A stretch of DNA of 64,000 nt from positions 434,001-498,000 of the forward strand of contig NZ_JABTCG010000004.1 of the NCBI RefSeq assembly GCF_014610845.1, in the 5' to 3' direction. The position numbers and the translations under genes are program-made. Within the stretch, counting starts at the first letter, position 1, and each line of letters starts with the position of its first letter. This DNA is from Maribacter arenosus. GTDB lineage: Bacteria; Bacteroidota; Bacteroidia; Flavobacteriales; Flavobacteriaceae. The notes beneath the pieces are model-generated. The model did no database searches and was not told the DNA's origin. It was given only the letters and a program-made list of their open reading frames with translations. Shown here piece by piece: positions 27,842 through 36,700 of the stretch.

Positions 27842-30800
27842 TGACTTTTGTAGTTAAAGATTGCCAGTGAATCATTGTTCCTGGAAACAATCAATCCCTG
27901 CTTACTTATTTTTATATCGCGTATTTCACCTAAAAGTGAAAAACCGGCGCCCCCATTGCGATATTTAAAATTTGAACCGTCGATGTTTTCCAGATATATA
28001 CCAAAAGAAGCATCGTAACGCCCTACCTCGGGTTTAGTATTATAGAGGTTACCACCCATGACCAGATCCATATCCCCGTCTTGATCAAAATCCCCGGAAC
28101 CTATGGCATAAATGGGGGTGAACTGTGCCTCTATGGGAAGTTTTACCGGTTTAAAATTAAGATTCCCTTCATTGATGAGTATCATGGAGGAAAGTGTAGT
28201 CGCCTGTAATTTTTGTGCTCCCTCTAATTCCGTTTCCGTAAACATATCCTTGATACCGGCATCTTTAAATGAATTGAAATCGGGGTATTTCTTTTTAAGG
28301 TCTTTAAGTTGTTCAATCAGATTATGTCTTAGATTGTATGGATATTGTTTCCCATTTTCGGCCGTAAAGGTCATAATGGGGTCAATAAATCCATTTTGGT
28401 CAAAATCCTTGACATAAAGACTGATAGGTCGTTCGACGCTAGCCCGAAAGCGGGAATTCTCACCGTGGTTTCCTAAGACCAAATCCAGGTCTCCATCATT
28501 ATCAAGGTCCACAGGATGTACTACTCTCCACCAACCTTTTAGATCGGCCAAGGCGGCATTGGTGACCTTGACAAATCTACCGTTCTCGTTCCGGAAAATT
28601 TCTATGCCCATAAATTCGCCCACTACAATCAATTCCTTCTTACCATCAGCATCGAGATTTTCAAACCTTGCATCGGTGATCATTCCCAAATCTTGAAGTT
28701 CAGGGGCTACTTTGGCTGTAATATCTGTGAAATTACCTTGGCCATCATTTTGTAGAATAAAACCGGATCCAGGCATTCCATATTGTGTTGGAACGCTTCG
28801 CTCACCTACGAAGAGGTCCAAATCCCCATCGCCATCGATATCTTCCGCAAGTACGGTAGAGGTGCTATGATTTCCGGTAGCCGAGGGTAATTGTTGTGGG
28901 GAAAGTGAAAAATTACCTTGCCCATCATTAAAATATAATCGGTCTTTCAAATAACTTGAAAATTGGGAGAATTCAACACCGCCACTACAAACATACAGAT
29001 CTTGGTCGCCATCATTATCTGCATCAAAAAATAGGCTGCCACCATCCTCGGAGTTGCTATTTTTTTGAAAGTCTGGGATTGAACTTTCAATAAAACCCTC
29101 TTCCTTGCCTAACAATAGGGTTGAAGGATGGCCTTTTGAGCCTCCGATAAAAAGATCTTCCCAGCCATCGTTGTTTATATCCGCTACGGATATTTTTGGA
29201 CCTTCGGTACTGAGCATATGTGGCAATAAACGATCCCGATCAAAATCAACGAATCGATTTTCAATATGCTTGAAAGGAATATTTAATTTGCTTCTGGTAA
29301 ACTGGACTGGTGGTGCTGATTCCGGGATTTTGATAAATTCAACACCGTCGATTTCTTTGAGCTCTAGGGTTTGGTTCGCTTTTACGTTTTCAATACGGGT
29401 GATTTTACCAGATGGCCATAGCACTTGCACATTCACGGAATCATTGTTTGAAAGTCCAAAATTGGGTCGAAGATCCATACTCGATTGAAAGCCTCGAATA
29501 GGTTGTTGCTCTTGATATAATGATTGTTCCTTGGTCTCTACTTTTATTTTGGCGCCTATGGCGTAGGTATTCTTACCTTGGCCATGAAGCACTAATTTGA
29601 GATAATTGTGGTTCAAGTTTGAATCGGCATTATTGCGATAGACAAAAGAAGACATATTCACATTATTCACTACCAAGTCATAATCCCCATCATTATCCAG
29701 ATCACCATAGGCCGAACCGTTTGAGAAACTAGGTGTATCCAGACCAGAATTCCAATTGCGTTCGAATTTTAGGTCCCCCATATTCTTGTAGGCGTGGTTG
29801 CGAACTTTGTTCGAAGGAATGATAGCTATCAATTTATCGTAATCGACTTGATTGCCCGAAACAATCGATTGAATGGCCGCATCGCTTGAAACGTATTGTA
29901 GGTAATCCTGATTGGTTAAATCCTTATAAATACCATTGGCAATAAATAGATCCTTGAGGCCATCATTATCCATGTCGAAAAACAGGGCGCCCCAACTCCA
30001 ATCAGAAGCTTCGACACCGCTAAACCTACCTATTTCACTAAAGGTGGAATTGCCATTGTTCAATTGCAACATATTCCTAGTGAATTGATGGTAATAGCCA
30101 TTCTTGAGATTATGTTGGTATTTGTTCCAATCCTCAAACGTGGTCACGGTTTTCAACCTATCATACTCAGATGGCAGCATTTCTGTAACGAAAAGGTCGA
30201 TTTGTCCATCATTGTTGATATCGGCCACATCGGCTCCCATCGATGCACCGCTTAAAGATTGGATTTGTTCGGTCAAGGTCTCTTTAAAGGTGCCATCTTT
30301 TTGATTGATGTAGATATAATCGCGTTCAAAAAAGTCGTTAGAGACATAAATATCTTCCCAGTCGTCGTTATTGAGGTCACCTACGGTAACCCCTAGGCCG
30401 AAACCTATTACACTGCCATATATGCCGGCTTCTTCACTGACATCAACAAAGGATTCCCCATCATTTCGTAATAACTTGTCACCTCCTAGGACGTCACGTT
30501 CAAATCGTTCATTACGCTGTAAATTGAAGCTACCTATGGATCGGTAGGAATTGTTCAATAAGTAAACGTCAAGATCACCATCTTTATCATAATCAAAAAA
30601 TGAGGCATGTGTTGAAAATCCCTGATCATCAAGACCATATTTTTCTGCGGCCTCTGTGAATGTTACCTGGCCCGTATCGTCAGGGCCATTATTGATGAAC
30701 AATTCGTTCTGTTTATTGTCACCTGCAATATCCCCGGAATTACAGACATAAATATCCAAATAGCCATCGGCATTGATATCGGCCATAGTAACTCCTGTAG

Positions 30801-31158
30801 ACCAAGCTTTGGTACCTCCTACTTTGGCTTTGTCGGTAATATCCTCAAATTTGAAGCCTCCTTTGTTGAGGTAAAGTCGATTCGATTTTAAATTTGACGA
30901 AAAATAGATATCGACAAGTCCATCATTATTGATGTCGCCCAGCGCTACCCCTCCTCCGTTATAAAAATTGCGGTACTTATACACATTGAAATCATGGTTG
31001 TAATTCAGGTCGTTGACAAAATTTACACCGGTCTCGGTACTATCCAATAATTCAAATAAGGCGATAGAATCTTTATGTTCGGCATCTTTGCCTGTACATG
31101 AGGAAATCAGGATGCTAATTAGTATCGAGAGGATTATGGGATAATTATTTTTGAACAT
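27838..31158 (-). CDS. VCBS/FG-GAP repeat lipoprotein with ASPIC/UnbV domain (paralog 2)
   Basis: 1106 residues. Lipobox ILISSC (Cys21). The layout matches paralog 1: N-terminal FYNGGGVALGDINNDGLVDI, repeated D-x-N/D-x-D-G loops, NGIYKDLTNQDYLQYV, then an ASPIC/UnbV domain (about 520-600, IGAKIKVETKEQ, then RGFQSSMDLRPNFGLS) and a second propeller half to the C-terminus. It is closer to paralog 3 than to paralog 1, sharing RNFYNGGG and the FERDY(I/L)YIN segment. The stop overlaps the ATG of paralog 1, and the start is 5 bases after the small lipoprotein's stop, so all are one operon. Confidence 0.88.
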   Translation of the reverse strand: MFKNNYPIILSILISILISSCTGKDAEHKDSIALFELLDSTETGVNFVNDLNYNHDFNVYKYRNFYNGGGVALGDINNDGLVDIYFSSNLKSNRLYLNKGGFKFEDITDKAKVGGTKAWSTGVTMADINADGYLDIYVCNSGDIAGDNKQNELFINNGPDDTGQVTFTEAAEKYGLDDQGFSTHASFFDYDKDGDLDVYLLNNSYRSIGSFNLQRNERFERDVLGGDKLLRNDGESFVDVSEEAGIYGSVIGFGLGVTVGDLNNDDWEDIYVSNDFFERDYIYINQKDGTFKETLTEQIQSLSGASMGADVADINNDGQIDLFVTEMLPSEYDRLKTVTTFEDWNKYQHNLKNGYYHQFTRNMLQLNNGNSTFSEIGRFSGVEASDWSWGALFFDMDNDGLKDLFIANGIYKDLTNQDYLQYVSSDAAIQSIVSGNQVDYDKLIAIIPSNKVRNHAYKNMGDLKFERNWNSGLDTPSFSNGSAYGDLDNDGDYDLVVNNVNMSSFVYRNNADSNLNHNYLKLVLHGQGKNTYAIGAKIKVETKEQSLYQEQQPIRGFQSSMDLRPNFGLSNNDSVNVQVLWPSGKITRIENVKANQTLELKEIDGVEFIKIPESAPPVQFTRSKLNIPFKHIENRFVDFDRDRLLPHMLSTEGPKISVADINNDGWEDLFIGGSKGHPSTLLLGKEEGFIESSIPDFQKNSNSEDGGSLFFDADNDGDQDLYVCSGGVEFSQFSSYLKDRLYFNDGQGNFSLSPQQLPSATGNHSTSTVLAEDIDGDGDLDLFVGERSVPTQYGMPGSGFILQNDGQGNFTDITAKVAPELQDLGMITDARFENLDADGKKELIVVGEFMGIEIFRNENGRFVKVTNAALADLKGWWRVVHPVDLDNDGDLDLVLGNHGENSRFRASVERPISLYVKDFDQNGFIDPIMTFTAENGKQYPYNLRHNLIEQLKDLKKKYPDFNSFKDAGIKDMFTETELEGAQKLQATTLSSMILINEGNLNFKPVKLPIEAQFTPIYAIGSGDFDQDGDMDLVMGGNLYNTKPEVGRYDASFGIYLENIDGSNFKYRNGGAGFSLLGEIRDIKISKQGLIVSRNNDSLAIFNYKSQ

Positions 31159-31163
31159 ATAGT

Positions 31164-31775
31164 TTATTTGAATTTTTCAGGGTATTTGTATTTCAGATCT
31201 TCGATTTTTACAACAACGTCTTTCGTGTCTTTGTGATAAACTACAATTTGTCGGTTACCATCTACCTTTACATGGGTTTCCTTATTTAATTTACTGGATT
31301 TGACAGGGATAAAACTGTTCCCTGGAAACCAATTCATCAAGGTATCCTTTATTGCAGGGAGAAGCTGCTTACTGGTAAGATTTTCATTCCAGGGCGCCCA
31401 AGCCTTATAAGAAAACTCCAGGTCCATACCGGTCATGATATTATTTTCATTGAAATCGCCATAAAATAGCATGTTTATCGCGGTAAGGTTTTGGTCCTCA
31501 TCGTTGGAGCTAAGCAAATATTGAACCGACCTATTGTTCGGGCCTTGGGTAACCAATCCCTTATTGTTCAATTGCCAGCATTTATCAAAAAAGGATTGCT
31601 TGGTATCCCCAAAGGACATCCCTAAAATCATATTATCATTCGATATCCCTTTTTCGGCTTCTCTTTTTACCGTTTTGGTATATTCCGATTCGCAGGAGAT
31701 AATCGTTATAGTTAACACTGTTAAAAGGAAAAGTAAGTGTAATTTATTGTATTTCACGAAATATGATTTCTTCAT
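31164..31775 (-). CDS. Small lipoprotein of unknown function between two VCBS genes
   Basis: 203 residues. A long N-terminus precedes the lipobox (ITIISC, Cys28). The mature domain of about 175 residues has no motif I recognise; it contains MILGMSFGDTKQSFFDKCWQ and LPAIKDTLMNWFPGN, suggesting a compact alpha/beta domain with one further Cys. The start overlaps the end of VCBS paralog 3 by 32 bases, and the stop is 5 bases before paralog 2, so it is made together with them. It may be an accessory surface or periplasmic subunit. Confidence 0.78.
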   Translation of the reverse strand: MKKSYFVKYNKLHLLFLLTVLTITIISCESEYTKTVKREAEKGISNDNMILGMSFGDTKQSFFDKCWQLNNKGLVTQGPNNRSVQYLLSSNDEDQNLTAINMLFYGDFNENNIMTGMDLEFSYKAWAPWNENLTSKQLLPAIKDTLMNWFPGNSFIPVKSSKLNKETHVKVDGNRQIVVYHKDTKDVVVKIEDLKYKYPEKFK

Positions 31776-34700
31776 TGTTTATTGCTGTTAGCAGAATCGT
31801 TTTATTCTTAAAAGGAAGTAGGGCAAAGTTCCGAATCTGGCCTTGAATTCCAAGACTTTTAACGTTTTTAGTACTATATTTTTGCGCCTGGTCCAATTGG
31901 CCTAAGACCAACCATCCCTTAGAGGCATCCTGTCTTCCGAATTGTGGTTTTATGAGATATTGATTGCCGCCCAAAATAAAATCTTTTACCCCGTCATGGT
32001 CGGCATCTAAAATTTCAATTGCCGAAATATTCGAATATTGCACCTCAGAGGGAAGGTGATGCTTGATAAACTTTCCATTTGTATTTATGAACAAGGTGGT
32101 CTCTACCAAATCCACATCCAAAACCTTGGCATCCATGAGTTCATCCTTTGTAAAAAGATCTTCTATTGTTGCGGTTGCATAATCTTTAAAATAGAGGAAT
32201 TTGTTTTTTAGAGCCGGTAGTTGTGAAATGAGTTCGTCCCGATCAACTATGGGATAATATTTACCATCGATGTTATGGCAAATGATCTGTTCGGCAAATC
32301 CGTTACCATCAAAATCCTTTAGGTACATTCGAAGGCCTGACTTATAATAAGTGTTTTTTCCTATGTTGCCCCCGAGAATATCCAAATCCCCATCATTGTC
32401 CAGGTCTGATACGATCAAGGAAGACCACATACCGTTTGTATTGTCAAGATCAAAGGATGCTGTTTCGTCGAACAAGGTTCCTAGTTTGTTGATGAAAATC
32501 TTTATAGGCATCCATTCACCCAACACGATCAAATCTTGCCATCCATCCCCATTGATATCACCCCATGTGGCATCGGTAACCATACCTAAGTCGATAAGTT
32601 CCTTTTGGTCCGCTATTTCAAAACGGTTTTCGCCTTTATTTAAAAGTAAATAACTAGAAACGGCAGTTCCATAGAGTTCGGGATCGAATCGGCCACCAAC
32701 AAATAGATCCACATCCCCATCCTTGTCGAAGTCGGACGCGGCCACAGTTGCTGAACTTAATGGCGCCGAAAAGGGCAATGGTTCTTCCGCCTTTGAAAAA
32801 ACACCATGGTTATTTATGTATAGCCGATCATTTAACAAGGCATCGTATTTTGAGAATGCCTTTCCGCCACTACAAACATAAAGGTCGAGGTCCCCATCAT
32901 TGTCACTGTCAAAAAATAGCGCATCGGTATCCTCGGATCTCGAATCAGCCTCAAAGGGAATTCTCACCTCATTATACCCATTGTCTCCGGACATAAAAAG
33001 GCTTCCTGATTGGTTTTTGGCTCCGCCCACATAAACATCCTTGAAGCCATCATTATTCACATCCCCAACCGCCAAAGCCGGACCTTCATTGTTCGACATA
33101 TAGGGCAAGAGGCGTTCACGATTAAAATCCACATAGGTGTTTTCTTTGTGTTTAAAATGAAATAAGGGCGCTAATTCCTGAAAAACCATATTTGAAATTT
33201 TGCGGTTGTTTTTCAACGAAACTGTACCTGATTTCTCTGGTTCACCAAACGTATAGGTCTGATTGGCAGATAGGTTTTGTTCCTTGGAAATGGCTCCATT
33301 GGGCCATACAATAATCAAGCTATCGATCACATCGGTGGTACCTAAACCAAAATGGATGCCATCGCTAACGGAACTTTGAAACCCCCTACTTGTATAATTC
33401 TCCGCCATGGCAGTCTGACTATCACCATAGAATATGGTTGCTTTGGTACCAATAGCCTGCGTATTTTTTGAAGTTGAAGTAAATTTGACGAACAAACTCT
33501 TTTGCTTTAGCGTATCGGTTTTGTTCTCATAAATGAAGGAAGGCATATTTACATTGTTCACTACCAAATCGAGGTCGCCATCATTATCGAGGTCACCGTA
33601 GGCACTTCCGTTACTAAAACTCGGTGTGGCTAAGCCAAAATCGGTTGTTTTGTTTTCAAAGTTGAATTCCCCTTTGTTCTTATAGGCGACATTGGGTATC
33701 GCTTGGGAAGGCATAAGATCTATGAGTTTCATGATAACCTCATCTTGGGTCTTCATCATATTCCTGACCTTTTCCTCATTGGCCATATAGGTTAGATAAT
33801 CCCGATCTAATAGGTCTTTAAATATTCCGTTGCTGATAAAAATATCGCGTAGGCCATCATTGTCCATATCAAAAATCAGAGAGGCCCAGCTCCATTCCGT
33901 GGCGTATATGCCAGAAAAACGGCCGATTTCCAAAAACCCGTTCTCACCCATATTACGTTGCAATACGTTCCTTGGGAACTGATGTGCATACCCTTGTCTG
34001 ACCCCGAGGCTGTATTTGTCCCAGGATTCATAGAGCGCCTTGGTACGTTGGCGTTCTATGTTGGTGGGCAACATTTCGGTTACCATTAGGTCGGGCCTAA
34101 GGTCGTTGTCCAGATCTGCCGCATCGGCACCCATAGATCCCATTGAAAATGAGGAAATTGTATTTTCGGCAGTTTCTTCGAAACCACCTTTTTGATTGTT
34201 GATATAGAGATAGTCGCGCTCAAAAAAATCATTGGAGATGAATAGATCGGGCCACGAATCGTCGTTGAAATCACTCAGTGTTATACCAAGACCAAAACCT
34301 ATATTACTGGTATATATGCCGACTTCAGAGGAGAAGTCAATAAATTTATCGTTTTCATTTTTTAAAAATTTGTTCCCACTTTCACTAGGTATATTCCGTT
34401 GATCCTTGATCAAATCATAAGCCCCTACCGAGCGTATCGAATTATTAAGAAGGTAGCAATCCAGATCGCCATCCTTGTCATAATCGAAAAATGCCGCTTG
34501 TACCGACAAGCCCGTGATGTCTAAACCATATTCCTTGGATTTTTCGGTAAACGTTAAATCACCATTATTGATAAAAAGCTCATTATGCCGGTTCTCACCT
34601 TCAGGTTTCCCTGATTTACAGACGTAAAGATCAATATACCCATCATAGTTGATGTCTACGAAGGTTGCCCCGGAAGACCAAATATTTGAACAGGCCACCC

Positions 34701-35022
34701 CGGCTTTATCAGTTATGTCTTCGAACTGCCAATTGCCCTTGTTCAAATACAAGCGATTGTCTACAATATTACCAGTAAAGTAAAGGTCTAGAAGTCCATC
34801 ATTATTAACGTCCCCAATGGCGATACCCCCCCCATTGTAAAAATTGCGATACGTGTAGGGATTGAAATCCTCGGTGTATGTAAGGTGGTTCTGAAAATCG
34901 ACTCCACAGTCTTCCTTAAGTTCAAATAAGGTGGTTTTGTTACGGGCTGTCTCGTTCTTTATTTCCCGATTACATGAAGAGATAATGACTAGGCTTACAA
35001 TCAATAAAATATAAGCTTTCAT
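31744..35022 (-). CDS. VCBS/FG-GAP repeat lipoprotein with ASPIC/UnbV domain (paralog 3)
   Basis: 1092 residues. Lipobox VIISSC (Cys17). Same domain order as its two neighbours: RNFYNGGGIAIGDVNNDGLL at about 60-80, many D-x-D-x-D-G loops, NGIFKDLLDRDYLTYM, an ASPIC/UnbV domain (about 507-585, IGTKATIFYGD, then RGFQSSVSDGIHFGLG) and C-terminal repeats. It is the first gene after SusD, separated by a hairpin terminator (35039-35069). Its position directly after SusCD, where starch-type loci carry SusE/SusF, suggests a glycan-binding surface lipoprotein; that is inference. Confidence 0.88.
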   Translation of the reverse strand: MKAYILLIVSLVIISSCNREIKNETARNKTTLFELKEDCGVDFQNHLTYTEDFNPYTYRNFYNGGGIAIGDVNNDGLLDLYFTGNIVDNRLYLNKGNWQFEDITDKAGVACSNIWSSGATFVDINYDGYIDLYVCKSGKPEGENRHNELFINNGDLTFTEKSKEYGLDITGLSVQAAFFDYDKDGDLDCYLLNNSIRSVGAYDLIKDQRNIPSESGNKFLKNENDKFIDFSSEVGIYTSNIGFGLGITLSDFNDDSWPDLFISNDFFERDYLYINNQKGGFEETAENTISSFSMGSMGADAADLDNDLRPDLMVTEMLPTNIERQRTKALYESWDKYSLGVRQGYAHQFPRNVLQRNMGENGFLEIGRFSGIYATEWSWASLIFDMDNDGLRDIFISNGIFKDLLDRDYLTYMANEEKVRNMMKTQDEVIMKLIDLMPSQAIPNVAYKNKGEFNFENKTTDFGLATPSFSNGSAYGDLDNDGDLDLVVNNVNMPSFIYENKTDTLKQKSLFVKFTSTSKNTQAIGTKATIFYGDSQTAMAENYTSRGFQSSVSDGIHFGLGTTDVIDSLIIVWPNGAISKEQNLSANQTYTFGEPEKSGTVSLKNNRKISNMVFQELAPLFHFKHKENTYVDFNRERLLPYMSNNEGPALAVGDVNNDGFKDVYVGGAKNQSGSLFMSGDNGYNEVRIPFEADSRSEDTDALFFDSDNDGDLDLYVCSGGKAFSKYDALLNDRLYINNHGVFSKAEEPLPFSAPLSSATVAASDFDKDGDVDLFVGGRFDPELYGTAVSSYLLLNKGENRFEIADQKELIDLGMVTDATWGDINGDGWQDLIVLGEWMPIKIFINKLGTLFDETASFDLDNTNGMWSSLIVSDLDNDGDLDILGGNIGKNTYYKSGLRMYLKDFDGNGFAEQIICHNIDGKYYPIVDRDELISQLPALKNKFLYFKDYATATIEDLFTKDELMDAKVLDVDLVETTLFINTNGKFIKHHLPSEVQYSNISAIEILDADHDGVKDFILGGNQYLIKPQFGRQDASKGWLVLGQLDQAQKYSTKNVKSLGIQGQIRNFALLPFKNKTILLTAINNEEIIFREIQ

Positions 35023-35038
35023 GCGGTTTACCTAAATT

Positions 35039-35069
35039 AAAAAAGGGTTACCAAAAGTAACCCTTTTTT
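35039..35069 (-). terminator. Hairpin with U tract between susD and the VCBS genes
   Basis: GGGTTAC (35045-35051) pairs with GTAACCC (35057-35063) around a 5-base loop, flanked by six A on one side and six T on the other. On the minus strand it reads as a strong Rho-independent terminator just after susD. Because the following genes lack another obvious promoter, it probably attenuates, so that SusC/SusD are made in excess of the VCBS proteins. Confidence 0.8.
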
Positions 35070-35084
35070 CAAAATGTATATGGT

Positions 35085-36689
35085 TTAGTACCCAGGATTT
35101 TGTGTTAAAGTACCGTTCGCAGCATCAATTTGAGGCTGTGGAATCGGGAACAATGATTTATAGGCATCATTATTTGTTTTTTCCCACCATGGGTCATCAA
35201 ATTTACCAAAACGAATCAAATCTTGTCTTCTAGTCGCTTCCATGAACATTTCACGTCCGCGTTCTGCCAAGAAAGAATCGGCATCTAAAGTAGGCATGGC
35301 ACCAAGACCTGCTCTGGCGCGAATAGTATTCACATCAGGACCGGCCAATGACCAATCGCCTGCTGCCCTTGCCAATCCTTCGGCACGAATCAAGTACATT
35401 TCACCCAAACGGATAATCGGCATATCATTGTCCATTTCAGATCTTTGGAAAAGACGATGGCTGAATTTACCTAAACGGGCCCCACCTTTTCTTGAGGCAT
35501 TGGGCTCTAACTCATTAATTTCAGGTGTGTAATTCAATTCCAATTGTCCGTCGGTAGCGGCGTAATCCAAAATGGCCGATCCATTATAATCAAATTGTGG
35601 ACCTACAATAAAACTGGCCTCTTTTCTCGCATCGGCATTGTCATACGAATTGTAAAAATCCTCAAGAGCCGAATATCCGTTCCATGGTTGATCTACAAAA
35701 TTCCAAGTGAACTGACTTGAATAGTGTAAGGACATTACATGGAAATTCATTCCGCCTCCAGTTACCCCATCATAGGCAACTGACCAAATAATTTCCGGGT
35801 TATCTTGATTGTTCGGTGCAAAAACGGCTGCATAGCCTTCCAAGGTTTCTGGATCAGTATCAACAGCTGGTCTTTTTCCAGGGTTAGGTACACTACAACC
35901 AACTCCACAAAGTACATAACCGGAATTATCGATCACATAGGAAGCCGCATTGGCAGCCTCCAAGTATCTAGGCGTACCTGTATAAACTTCGGCATTCAAA
36001 TATAATTTAGCCAATAACCCTAATGCTGCATATTGGTTAACCCGATATGGATTGACCTCAACACCAAGTGGACTTGCTGACAAGTCCATAGCACCGGTTA
36101 CTGCAGGTATGCCCAAAGCGGTTAACAACTCGGTTTCAACAAAGTTGAACACTTGCTGTCTTGTTGATTGGGGTGCATCGGTACCTGTTGCGGTAATCAA
36201 TTTTACCCTACCATAAAGATCCAATAACCTAAAATAGAACAAAGCCCGTAAGACCTTGACCTGTGCAGTCTGGTTGGCATCCAAGGAAGTGGCCAATAAA
36301 TCGTTACAGGCTGCAATAGCTGTATATTGCTGATTCCAAGTGCCTTCAATCGGGCCATTGGATGGACCAAAAGTATGGCGGTGCATATCGATCCAAATAC
36401 CACCATCGTACCAGTCCCCCCCTTTTTGGGTTACGGCCATTTCATCCGTTGAAACGGATTGTACGGACCAGTAACCGCCGTGGTTGGCACTTCCCGCGTC
36501 ACGCAATTGGCTAAAGGCCACGCTCAAGGCGTCATTACCTCCGTTACCACCGCCTGCAAAATTAGTGCTTGGTTCATCGATACTTACGGCCTGATCGATC
36601 TCCCCGATCAGATCTTCTTCCAAATCGGTACAGGAAGCCAAAAAGACCCCGCTGCACATCATGAGTAGTTTAAATATATTTTTTTTCAT
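35085..36689 (-). CDS. SusD/RagB-family glycan-binding lipoprotein
   Basis: 534 residues. Lipobox FLASC (Cys20). Family marks: FSQLRDAGSANHGGYWSVQS near the N-terminus, the TPR-like helices (about 110-250, including LRALFYFRLLDLYGRV), and the C-terminal EMYLIRAEGLARA, then RARAGL and ERGREMFMEATRRQDLIRFG. It sits on the extracellular face and forms a lid on its SusC partner, whose gene ends 11 bases upstream. A long disordered Gly/Asn segment (FAGGGNGGND) follows the anchor. The ligand is not readable from sequence; the neighbouring GH65/GH13 genes suggest an alpha-glucan. Confidence 0.93.
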   Translation of the reverse strand: MKKNIFKLLMMCSGVFLASCTDLEEDLIGEIDQAVSIDEPSTNFAGGGNGGNDALSVAFSQLRDAGSANHGGYWSVQSVSTDEMAVTQKGGDWYDGGIWIDMHRHTFGPSNGPIEGTWNQQYTAIAACNDLLATSLDANQTAQVKVLRALFYFRLLDLYGRVKLITATGTDAPQSTRQQVFNFVETELLTALGIPAVTGAMDLSASPLGVEVNPYRVNQYAALGLLAKLYLNAEVYTGTPRYLEAANAASYVIDNSGYVLCGVGCSVPNPGKRPAVDTDPETLEGYAAVFAPNNQDNPEIIWSVAYDGVTGGGMNFHVMSLHYSSQFTWNFVDQPWNGYSALEDFYNSYDNADARKEASFIVGPQFDYNGSAILDYAATDGQLELNYTPEINELEPNASRKGGARLGKFSHRLFQRSEMDNDMPIIRLGEMYLIRAEGLARAAGDWSLAGPDVNTIRARAGLGAMPTLDADSFLAERGREMFMEATRRQDLIRFGKFDDPWWEKTNNDAYKSLFPIPQPQIDAANGTLTQNPGY

Positions 36690-36700
36690 TGCTTATTTTT

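Noticed and set aside
24584-35022. Many short similar DNA segments that could look like a repeat array
   Set aside because: They are in frame and encode the D-x-N-x-D-G-x-x-D calcium loops of VCBS proteins; spacing is irregular and they do not resemble CRISPR repeats.
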